In this document: positions 35,939-43,370 of the stretch, piece by piece
Layout: the number at the start of each line of letters is the position of its first letter
How positions within the stretch are numbered: position 1 is the stretch's first letter
Source of the DNA: Lachnospiraceae bacterium
GTDB taxonomy: Bacteria; Bacillota; Clostridia; Lachnospirales; Lachnospiraceae
DNA length: 64,000 nucleotides
NCBI GenBank assembly: GCA_017387565.1
Contig: JAFOEY010000032.1
Coordinates: 62,001-126,000, forward strand
Reading direction: 5' to 3'
The notes under the pieces: generated by a model
Seen by the model: the letters and a program-made list of their open reading frames with translations, nothing else
Databases searched by the model: none
What the model was told of the DNA's origin: nothing
Translations under genes and position numbers: made by a program

Positions 35939-36751
35939 TTATTGTTGATTATTACTGTTATCTGATGTATGTGTATTTCTCCTGCTTCCATCGTTTTTAA
36001 TTTGTCTCCCGCACACATCCAGATGGTAGTCATCGCGATAGATTAACTCTGATAAAGGAACAAATTCATATCCCATGTCTTTTAGTTTTGTTATCAGGGT
36101 ATCGAGTGCGTCTGCGGTATATTTGGCACCGTTGTGGCAAAGAATAATGGAACCGTTTCCAAGGTTTTTATTGTCACAGACTTTTTTGATGATGTCATTG
36201 GCACCGTAGTCTTTCCAGTCAAGACTATCCACATCCCATTGAATAGGATAGTAGCCGACCGCACGGCTGTTTGTGATGACATGATTGTCATAATCTCCGT
36301 AAGGGGGACGAAACAGAAACATCTCATACCCGGTAAGCTCTTTGACCTTTTCGTGTACGGCAAGAATTTCTTCTTTGCATTCTTCATCCGACAATTGGGA
36401 CATGTTTTTGTGATTCTCACTATGATTTCCTAAATCGTGACCGTCAGCATAGATATGCTTGACATCATCGGGATATTTTGAAACCCATCCTCCTGTCATG
36501 AAAAAAGTGGCTTTTACGTTGTGCTTTTTCAGAATTTCCAGAATGCGGGGGGTATCTTCGTTGCCCCAGGCCGCATCAAAGGTGATGGCAATTTGCGGTT
36601 TATCAGTTTCGACACAATAGATGGGTAATTCACGACCGTTTACGGTATTGCTGACACTGATTTCATGATGCAGGGCGAAATAGAGTGCTATGGCAAATAT
36701 GATAATGGATGGAATAAGTAAATATTTTTTGGAAAAAGAAGGTTTGTTCAA
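35939..36751 (-). CDS. Polysaccharide deacetylase (NodB domain), membrane-anchored
   Basis: About 270 aa from a TTG at 36751, which has GGAG 8 bases upstream; the longer frame from a TTG at 36796 lacks a visible binding site. One signal anchor at the N-terminus is followed by the NodB fold: ITFDAAWGNEDTP (catalytic/metal Asp), HDLGNHSENH (H-x3-H metal ligands), RPPYGDYD, WDVDSLDW and IILCHNG. The TFDAAWGN variant resembles PdaB-like deacetylases. It removes acetyl groups from peptidoglycan or another N-acetylated glycan outside the cell. Transcribed alone on the minus strand. Confidence 0.9.
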   Translation of the reverse strand: MNKPSFSKKYLLIPSIIIFAIALYFALHHEISVSNTVNGRELPIYCVETDKPQIAITFDAAWGNEDTPRILEILKKHNVKATFFMTGGWVSKYPDDVKHIYADGHDLGNHSENHKNMSQLSDEECKEEILAVHEKVKELTGYEMFLFRPPYGDYDNHVITNSRAVGYYPIQWDVDSLDWKDYGANDIIKKVCDNKNLGNGSIILCHNGAKYTADALDTLITKLKDMGYEFVPLSELIYRDDYHLDVCGRQIKNDGSRRNTHTSDNSNNQQ

Positions 36752-36842
36752 TGCGAAACTCCGAACTCTTTTTATTAAATATATGTTTTTTTTCAAATTT
36801 TTATTTCTTATTTATGCAACCTAAGGTAAAATATAGATAGTT

Positions 36843-36920
36843 TAGGATTGCGAGAGCACAAAGTGCGTAACAATCCGTTGGTATCATGGGGGCAAAATAT
36901 CTTTTGACCCCAACATCATA
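36843..36920 (+). repeat. Family A hairpin repeat, copy 2
   Basis: GGATTG and CAATCC enclose an inner GCAC/GTGC hairpin (36846-36877). TTGGTATCATGGGG follows, and GGGGCAAAA pairs with TTTTGACCCC. It lies between the divergent deacetylase and small membrane peptide genes. Confidence 0.75.
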
Positions 36921-36947
36921 AATATATAGTCTAAAGGAGTTTTAACG

Positions 36948-37073
36948 ATGGGATTAATGGTTGGAATGCTTGCACTGATTCTTTTGGTTGTTGTGATTGC
37001 AGTGATTGTTGTTGTTGCAGTTTCAGCAAGTGCATCTGCGGCAATTGAAGAGGAAGAAAACGAAGAAAATTAA
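36948..37073 (+). CDS. 41-aa single-pass membrane peptide upstream of the MBOAT gene
   Basis: A short gene with an excellent AAAGGAG site 7 bases before ATG. The product is one long hydrophobic helix (about residues 2-30, rich in Leu, Val and Ala) with an acidic tail EEEENEEN. It is 46 bases before the MBOAT acyltransferase gene on the same strand, probably in one transcript. By analogy with DltX, a small membrane peptide that works with the MBOAT protein DltB, it may be an accessory subunit; this is inference from position and shape, as it does not show the DltX C-terminal motif that I can recognise. Confidence 0.65.
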   Translation: MGLMVGMLALILLVVVIAVIVVVAVSASASAAIEEEENEEN

Positions 37074-37119
37074 GCATTGTACAATTAAGTAACCGAATTT
37101 TCAGAAATGGAGTAAAGAT

Positions 37120-38469
37120 ATGCAGTTCACATCCTTGGCCTTTGCCGTTTTTTTGCCATTGGTCTTTATGATGTACTGGGCGGCACCGCAGAAAGCACGC
37201 ATGCCTTTGCTTTTACTAATCAGCTATGGCTTTTATTTAACCCTTTCACCGGGATATGTGGTGTTGTTGATTTTGGTTTCTCTGCTGACTTATCTGGTTG
37301 GGAAGCATTGCAATCAAAAGACATTGGCATTTGGCATCATTATACAAATTGTTATACTGGCCTTTTTTAAATACGCGGGACTGCTGCCGGGAATGTTCCA
37401 GAATATTGTGATTCCCGTCGGCATTTCTTTTTATATGTTTAAGTCTATCAGTTATATGGTGGATGTTTATCAAAAAAAGGCTGAAGCGGAAGAAAAAGCG
37501 CTTCCTGTTTTTTTGTATCTGGCCTTTTTCCCGGATCTGGTTTCCGGACCGATTAACCGCGCAAAGGATTTAATTCCGCAGTTAAAAGCAGATAAAACTT
37601 TTGACGAATCACAGGCTGTTTACGGCATGAGGCTTATTTTGTGGGGACTTTTTCAAAAGCTTTTGATTGCTGATACTTTGGCGGTGTATGTTAATCGGGT
37701 ATTTGATATGTCGGAAGCCTTTCTGGGTATCAGTTATATGATAGCCATGTTTTTTTATACCATTGAGATTTACTGTGATTTCGCCGGATACTCCAATATG
37801 GCAATCGGAATTGCCAGACTGTTTGGCATCACTTCTATGGAAAATTTCAGGAGCCCGTATTTATCTGTCAATATCCAGGATTTTTGGAACCGGTGGCATA
37901 TTTCATTATCGACATGGTTGAAAGATTATGTTTATATCGCTTTAGGCGGCAGCAGAAAAGGAAAAGTTAAAACGTATTTAAATTTATTGATAACATTTCT
38001 TGTCAGTGGTATCTGGCATGGTGGAAACCTGACTTTTCTGGTGTGGGGCCTCTTACATGGAATATATCAGGTCATCTACCGCTTATACAAAAAATGCTGC
38101 AAAGTGCGCATGCCTAAAATTCTCGGACTCATGATCACGTTTTTGGCGGTATCCTGTGCCTGGGTATTTTTCAGGGCAGACAGTGTCATGCAGGCTCTCA
38201 GGATGTTCCGGTATATGTTTTATGATATGGATTTGATGCTGGCATACCGAAAGCTTGAAATGGTCAAAAAAGATTTGTTTATGTTGATTGCGGCGATAGC
38301 TGTTTTGTTTGGATTTGATATTGCCAATCGGAAAGTGGATGTGCTAAGACAAATGGATCGTCTGGCAATACCGGTCCGATATGCTATTTATCTTATTTTT
38401 TCTATCGTGATTCTGGCATACCATATTCATAACGGAATTACACAGGAATTTATATACTTTAGTTTTTAG
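37120..38469 (+). CDS. MBOAT O-acyltransferase (AlgI/DltB-like)
   Basis: A 449-aa protein with about 11 membrane helices. MBOAT hallmarks: FFPDLVSGPINRAKDLIPQL, FWNRWHISLSTWLKDYVYI, LGGSRKGK, and the catalytic His in LVSGIWHGGNLTFLVWG. Such proteins move acyl groups across the membrane to decorate polysaccharides or teichoic acids. GGAG precedes the ATG. The small peptide upstream and the SGNH-like protein 111 bases downstream form the three-part set expected for O-acylation (channel, accessory, external transferase). Confidence 0.92.
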   Translation: MQFTSLAFAVFLPLVFMMYWAAPQKARMPLLLLISYGFYLTLSPGYVVLLILVSLLTYLVGKHCNQKTLAFGIIIQIVILAFFKYAGLLPGMFQNIVIPVGISFYMFKSISYMVDVYQKKAEAEEKALPVFLYLAFFPDLVSGPINRAKDLIPQLKADKTFDESQAVYGMRLILWGLFQKLLIADTLAVYVNRVFDMSEAFLGISYMIAMFFYTIEIYCDFAGYSNMAIGIARLFGITSMENFRSPYLSVNIQDFWNRWHISLSTWLKDYVYIALGGSRKGKVKTYLNLLITFLVSGIWHGGNLTFLVWGLLHGIYQVIYRLYKKCCKVRMPKILGLMITFLAVSCAWVFFRADSVMQALRMFRYMFYDMDLMLAYRKLEMVKKDLFMLIAAIAVLFGFDIANRKVDVLRQMDRLAIPVRYAIYLIFSIVILAYHIHNGITQEFIYFSF

Positions 38470-38580
38470 TACAATGGTTTTAAATTATTTTTCTCATGCA
38501 CTTTCAGAAAAATATTCTTCATAAATGGTATAGGAATTCCTGGATATTTGCAATTCACATTTAGTTAAGCAGGAGATAGT

Positions 38581-39621
38581 ATGGATAGATTTCTCTTTCG
38601 ATTGTTTTTATTTGTGTTCTTATTGGGAATAACGGTTATACCCATCAATGTGATGATTGATCCGTATAATGTTTTTCATGCGGATGAAATCCGTGACAAT
38701 GGCGTTGAGCCGAATAAAAACTATATTAAAACCAAATATGTAATAGAGCATCAGGATGAATATGATTCTTATCTGTTTGGTTCTTCCAGAGCCGGTTTTA
38801 TTGATGTATCCAAGCTGCCGGACGGCTCATGGTACAATCTCTCTTATTCAGAAGGTGTTCCGGCTGAGCAGGTGGATACCCTTAAAGCACTGATTGTCAA
38901 CGGAGAAATTCCCAAACAGGTCTATTTAAGTCTGGATAATATTTCTTATCTGGTTTCTCCGCAATACCATGAAAGACAGTTATACCGAAAGGCGTTTCCT
39001 TTTACCGGTTCCCTGAATGAAAAGATTGGCTTTTTCACTTCTTATCTGGATACCATTACAACGCTTGAGTCTCTTTCGGTGATACGAAATTATGAAGGCA
39101 ATACCGAAGATTTGCAAAGACGTATGTATTCTACCGGTTGTGAAGATCTGAATGCCGATATTGTTTTTGACGAAGAAAATAAAGAGGCCTACTGGGCCAC
39201 CTATTACAGTCCGCGTGTGGATGAGGCTATTGCTGAAATACAGGAATTTTGTGATATTTGCACGGCACATGATATAAAATTGACGGTTTTTACCAATCCG
39301 ATGTATGTGACGACTTATGAAAAGTCTATTAATAATGAATATCTGTATTTTTTAGAGCGCTTGAGTGAAGTAACCGATTATTATAATTTCAGTGGATATA
39401 ATCGCATTTCCATGGATGATTCCTATTATTTTGAAACGAGTCATTTTACACCAAAAGCGGCCGATATCATCATGGATATTATGCAGAATGGTGGCAATGA
39501 GGACGAGATTGTGATTCAGGGATTTGGTGCCTATGTGACCAAAGATAATGTCGCAGATTTTATAAATACCTTGAAGTTTCAGGCTTATACGACCGGTGCT
39601 TTGATATATGAGGGTGAGTAA
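38581..39621 (+). CDS. SGNH-like membrane-anchored protein, partner of the MBOAT acyltransferase
   Basis: A 346-aa protein with one N-terminal anchor (residues 5-25) and an external domain. The block YLFGSSRAGF holds a candidate nucleophilic Ser, and SHFTPKAADIIMD near residue 285 holds the His of an SGNH-hydrolase-like site, with an Asp in the appropriate block less certain. In AlgJ/AlgX, DltD and similar systems such proteins take the acyl group from the MBOAT partner and transfer it to the polymer. Same strand, 111 bases after the MBOAT gene. Confidence 0.75.
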   Translation: MDRFLFRLFLFVFLLGITVIPINVMIDPYNVFHADEIRDNGVEPNKNYIKTKYVIEHQDEYDSYLFGSSRAGFIDVSKLPDGSWYNLSYSEGVPAEQVDTLKALIVNGEIPKQVYLSLDNISYLVSPQYHERQLYRKAFPFTGSLNEKIGFFTSYLDTITTLESLSVIRNYEGNTEDLQRRMYSTGCEDLNADIVFDEENKEAYWATYYSPRVDEAIAEIQEFCDICTAHDIKLTVFTNPMYVTTYEKSINNEYLYFLERLSEVTDYYNFSGYNRISMDDSYYFETSHFTPKAADIIMDIMQNGGNEDEIVIQGFGAYVTKDNVADFINTLKFQAYTTGALIYEGE

Positions 39622-39636
39622 AATATATTCCCCATT

Positions 39637-39862
39637 CGGATTTGTATTTCCAATATATATCTTTGTCCGCCTCGTACTTCGGTTTCTAGTCTTTCTAAGC
39701 GGCATGCTCACAAAGTATGATTAAATGACCGGTTTCAAAACTCAGACTTCGTCTTCAGACAGTTGAAACCGGTCATTATTTTTGTTCGCTTATGCCGCTA
39801 AGAAAGACACGAAACCTTGTAAAAGCCGGCGGACAAAGATATATATTGAAAATACAAATCTG
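39637..39862. repeat. Family B large palindromic element
   Basis: A 226-base element that is largely self-complementary. The left end CGGATTTGTATTTCCAATAT pairs with the right end ending ACAAATCTG. The TTCTAAGCGGCATG block pairs with CGCTTATGCCGCTAAGAA, and the centre has the perfect stem ATGACCGGTTTCAA (39725-39738) / TTGAAACCGGTCAT (39763-39776). Other pieces of the family are at 26264, 33588 and 63938. No coding sequence inside: MITE-like or a repeat ending transcripts. Confidence 0.85.
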
Positions 39863-40110
39863 AAAAGAGAAAAATTTAAACAAAATTTGTAACACGGGCT
39901 GGACAAAGCAAACCGCCTGTGTTATATTTTATTAAAAGCCACACAAAGTGTGGTTCTTGCCGGAGCTCCGGTTCTATCGGGCAGTTCGCCCATTTTTTCA
40001 CATTTTCTAAATTAATAAAAGGGATTGATGCCTATGATTGGGTAGATTTTTTCGTGTGGATACAAATGCGGCGAAAGTCGATAATTATTAATTACATGAA
40101 GGAGTCTGAA
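39863..40110 (+). other. Promoter-leader region of the Ig-like surface protein gene
   Basis: No gene here. After a promoter at 39900-39928 the leader holds three tight hairpins in a row: CCACAC/GTGTGG with an AAA loop (39939-39953), the perfect palindrome CCGGAGCTCCGG (39960-39971), and GGGC/GCCC (39979-39991) followed by ATTTTTT. The last looks like a terminator placed about 110 bases before the start codon. It could be an attenuator. Confidence 0.6.
39900..39928 (+). promoter_or_regulatory. Promoter of the Ig-like surface protein gene
   Basis: TGGACA (39900-39905), 17-base spacer, TGT-TATATT (-10 at 39923-39928). Confidence 0.65.
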
Positions 40111-43100
40111 ATGCAAAAAAATGAAATAAAAAGATATACAGGAAAAACTGCTGAAAAAAAGAAAAAAGAAACAAAAAAACATTTGAAGGCAGTAAGAATT
40201 CATGTCGGAAAATGCTTGAAAGAAAGCATGAAAGTAAAAAGCAGAGAAAAGAGAAATAAAATACACAGATGGAAACTGGCATTGTTTTTGGTGCTCTGTC
40301 TAAGTATGACAGTAATAAACATTCAAAATGTCTGGGCCTATGATTATCAGATGCCAGGGGCATATCAGGATGGAACGGTAACGATTACTGCATTAGAAGG
40401 TGCACAAAGTGCAAATGGATATAGTACACCGGGTGGATATCGGGTAGATTATACATTGACAAAAGAGTTTATTGCTTTTCAGGAATTTGACGGATGTGAT
40501 TTTTATATAGGAAACAACCTGAATCCATCCGGGGGATGCCATTTTGCATATAAACCCAATGGAGTAATCTGGGAACAGGGAGCGTTGAATCTGGGGGCAA
40601 TTTATGACGGAAGAGTAGTCGGAAGTGCAACGCCGGATGAAACGAATACTGTTCGGGCAAGTTTTACGGTTTCCGATTTATCAGAACTGCCCAATTATAT
40701 CTGCTATACCTATCAGCCAGCCGGAGGCGCCTATATTCATATCTCTGATACGTATGGACATGACCATCATGTCTGGTACTATCAGTCTTTAAAAAATATA
40801 ACCCCAACAAATTTAGAACGTATTGACAGTGGGGCACCATCTCTTCAGGTGGGTGTTTCGGCTTCCGGAACGACTGCAACCGTAAACGGAAAAACATGGG
40901 GTACGAGTGCAGTTATACAGGCAACTGCCAGTGATAACCAATCACGGCCGGGAGGCATACGCTTTTATAAAAATGGGAGTGAAGTACGCAATGGTACGAA
41001 TGCTTCAAACGGAACAACTATGACAGAACAATACACCGTTAATGAGAATGGAAATTATCAGGTAAAAGCCTATGATCAATTGGGGAATGAAAGTGCCATG
41101 AGCAGCATTACGGTTGATTGTATCGATAGGACGGCACCTGTTATATCATCCTTTAACATAAATACAAGCAACTATTGTACCAGTGCAGTTTTGACCGTTG
41201 CGGCATCGGATCGTGAGAGTGGGCTTCATGGTGCTGCATATTCGTTTAATAATGGTGGATGGACCAATAAAAATCAAATCACTGTTACGGAAAACGGCTC
41301 ATATTCTGTCCGCGTCAGGGATGCTGTTGGAAATGAAAGCAGCAGGACGATTACCGTTTCCAATATTGACCGGACATTGCCGACAATCCACAGTATCGCG
41401 CAAAATCAGGAACCATATTGTATTGCCAATGAATTAACGGTAACGGCAAGCGACAGTGGAAGTGGTTTGCATGCCACTGCTTATTCTTTTAACAATGGGG
41501 CATGGACAGCCAATAATAAATATCCGGTTACAACCAACGGCACTTATACTGTCCGTGTGCGCGATTGCGTGGGAAATATCGCTGAACAAAGTACCACAGT
41601 AAGTAATATTGATTTGGATAAGCCTCAATTAGAGACATCGGCATTGGATGTCGGAGAGCCGGTTATAATTGAAGAAAATGTCTGGACAAAAGAAAAATGT
41701 ATTCATGTAGATGTGAGAGACAATGGTTCGGGGATGGAAAAGGTTGAGATAAAAGAAACAAAAAGTGAAGAAATACTTTGTTTCAGACCGGATCAGGAGA
41801 ATCAAAAAGAGATGCATTTTGATACCGATTCTTTGCCTGCCGGAGAATATGAGATTATAGCATATGATAATCTTGGAAACACGCAAAAGAGTAATGTGGA
41901 GATAACAAATGTAGATTGCAATCCACCAACCATTCAGTCCGTCGAACAAGAAACATTGAATCCGCAGACAATCCGTATTACTGTAACGGCAGATGATGGA
42001 GATGGAAGCGGTCTGCCCAAAGAGGCTTACTCTTTTGATGGTGGAAAAACATGGCAGGAAACAAATTATATCGATGTAGATGAAAACGATACCTATGAAA
42101 TTGTTGTACGTGATAACATGGGATTGACGAAGGAACAACAGGAAGTTGTCGATGGGATTGTTAAGAAACCGGAAATTCCGGATGAAGATAACGGAGACGG
42201 CAACCATGACGGCAACGGTTCCGGTGATGGAGATAACGGAGACGGCAACCATGACGGTGATGGTTCCGGTGATGGCAATAACGGAGACAGCAACCATGAT
42301 GGTGATGGTTCCGGTGATGGCAATAACGGAGACGGCAACCATGATGGTGATGGTTCCGGTGGTGGTGATAACGGCAACAACAATCATGACAGAGACGGTT
42401 CCGGTGATAACGATAATGGGGACAGCAATCATGATAGCGACAGTTCCAATGATGCGGGCAAGACGGATACGGATGGCCCGGGAAGCAGTGCTGATGACCA
42501 AAATCCGGGAGATGTGCCCAATAACCAAAATACAACGAATACTACCATCGAAAAACAAAAAACAGATGATGTAAATAAAAGTACAAATAAGAAAACAAAT
42601 AGCAGTAAGAAAAAGCAGAATTCGACAGATAAATCGGATATGTCAGATGAAAAAAGCTATGACAATTTTCACGAAGAAGATGTGTCAAAACTGCAGAAGC
42701 CTGATAATCAGGATGATGCGACAGAGCTTTTCGTAGAGAAAATGGAAGAAACGCTGAAGAACAGGGAAATTGATACGAGTACACTTACGGATGACAGAGC
42801 GAAAAAAGTAAAAGAGGAAAAAAAGGTTAGACGTATTGCAGCCGCTTTTCTGGCATTTGTTCTGATTGCCGGTCTGCTTGCGCTGGGATTTTACTGTTAT
42901 CTGGCCTTATTGCATGACAGCTGCGTCTTATATGCAGTCGGAGATCACAACGAAAGAAAGAGACTGGCTCGAATACCACTTAAGAGTATTGAAGATGACT
43001 GGCTGGTAGAAGTGCCGGATCACAAACTCGGTGATTTGGGAACCGGACATTATCTTGTTGTTTTTAGGACTTCGTTCGTAAAAGAAAATGAGGGAGATTA

Positions 43101-43173
43101 TGTTGTTGTTGTGATAGACAAAAATCGTGTACGGGAAAAACTCTGCGAAGAAATCGAAGTACGGATTTTATAA
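40111..43173 (+). CDS. Large surface protein with Ig-like repeats, Asp/Gly/Asn repeat linker and C-terminal membrane anchor
   Basis: About 1020 aa; ATG 40111 has AAGGAG 7 bases upstream, while the longer frame from 39919 runs through the leader hairpins. A very basic N-terminus precedes a signal sequence ending VWA. Externally there are at least three ~75-residue Ig-like repeats (marked by IDRTAPVI, DRTLPTI and DCNPPTI starts, SGLH-AYSFNNG cores and SVRVRDAVGNES ends). Then six 15-residue Asp/Gly/Asn/His repeats, a Ser/Thr/Lys-rich linker, one helix (RRIAAAFLAFVLIAGLLALG) and a ~75-residue cytoplasmic domain. The inner domain after the anchor is unusual for an adhesin and could signal. Confidence 0.8.
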   Translation: MQKNEIKRYTGKTAEKKKKETKKHLKAVRIHVGKCLKESMKVKSREKRNKIHRWKLALFLVLCLSMTVINIQNVWAYDYQMPGAYQDGTVTITALEGAQSANGYSTPGGYRVDYTLTKEFIAFQEFDGCDFYIGNNLNPSGGCHFAYKPNGVIWEQGALNLGAIYDGRVVGSATPDETNTVRASFTVSDLSELPNYICYTYQPAGGAYIHISDTYGHDHHVWYYQSLKNITPTNLERIDSGAPSLQVGVSASGTTATVNGKTWGTSAVIQATASDNQSRPGGIRFYKNGSEVRNGTNASNGTTMTEQYTVNENGNYQVKAYDQLGNESAMSSITVDCIDRTAPVISSFNINTSNYCTSAVLTVAASDRESGLHGAAYSFNNGGWTNKNQITVTENGSYSVRVRDAVGNESSRTITVSNIDRTLPTIHSIAQNQEPYCIANELTVTASDSGSGLHATAYSFNNGAWTANNKYPVTTNGTYTVRVRDCVGNIAEQSTTVSNIDLDKPQLETSALDVGEPVIIEENVWTKEKCIHVDVRDNGSGMEKVEIKETKSEEILCFRPDQENQKEMHFDTDSLPAGEYEIIAYDNLGNTQKSNVEITNVDCNPPTIQSVEQETLNPQTIRITVTADDGDGSGLPKEAYSFDGGKTWQETNYIDVDENDTYEIVVRDNMGLTKEQQEVVDGIVKKPEIPDEDNGDGNHDGNGSGDGDNGDGNHDGDGSGDGNNGDSNHDGDGSGDGNNGDGNHDGDGSGGGDNGNNNHDRDGSGDNDNGDSNHDSDSSNDAGKTDTDGPGSSADDQNPGDVPNNQNTTNTTIEKQKTDDVNKSTNKKTNSSKKKQNSTDKSDMSDEKSYDNFHEEDVSKLQKPDNQDDATELFVEKMEETLKNREIDTSTLTDDRAKKVKEEKKVRRIAAAFLAFVLIAGLLALGFYCYLALLHDSCVLYAVGDHNERKRLARIPLKSIEDDWLVEVPDHKLGDLGTGHYLVVFRTSFVKENEGDYVVVVIDKNRVREKLCEEIEVRIL
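42187..42456 (+). repeat. 45-base coding tandem repeat, six units
   Basis: Units of the form GATAACGGAGACGGCAACCA..., 15 codons each, encode NGDGNHDGDGSGDGN-like peptides. The first four units are nearly identical and the last two diverged. The acidic DxDxSGD spacing might bind calcium. It produces long false frames on both strands. Confidence 0.92.
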
Positions 43174-43252
43174 TTCGGAGTTCGGATTTAAAATTCGGAT
43201 TTTATAATTCGAACTTCAGATTCGAAGTACAGATTTGATAATTCGTTGAATC
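43157..43252 (+). repeat. Short degenerate tandem repeat at the 3' end of the surface protein gene
   Basis: GAAGTACGGATTTTATAATTCG, covering the stop codon, recurs as CGGATTTTATAATTCG and GAAGTACAGATTTGATAATTCG. As with the PD-(D/E)XK gene, the last codons have been copied into the gap. Confidence 0.7.
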
Positions 43253-43305
43253 AAATTCTGCAACATGTTATAATACAGCCATTGATTAACGCGGATTGTT
43301 TTACA

Positions 43306-43339
43306 CGGATTGTTTCACACTTCGTGCTCATGCAATCCT
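43306..43339 (-). repeat. Family A hairpin repeat, partial copy
   Basis: On the minus strand it differs from 36845-36878 at about 5 of 33 positions: GGATTG, then GAGCACGAAGTGTG, then CAATCCG. It lies just before the membrane protein gene at 43371. Confidence 0.65.
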
Positions 43340-43370
43340 GCGTACACTATTTTGGAAGGTTGCGTTAAAC

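Noticed and set aside
39637..39862. Intact insertion sequence
   Set aside because: The element is 226 bases, nearly all palindrome, and has no transposase frame.
42187..42456. CRISPR array
   Set aside because: The regular units are in-frame coding repeats without unique spacers.
41629..42558. A 309-codon minus-strand frame and a 142-codon plus-strand frame across the Asp/Gly/Asn repeat
   Set aside because: Both are shadows caused by the 45-base repeat, which has no stops in several frames; they lack ribosome binding sites and give repetitive Val/Ile/Thr or Met/Thr peptides.
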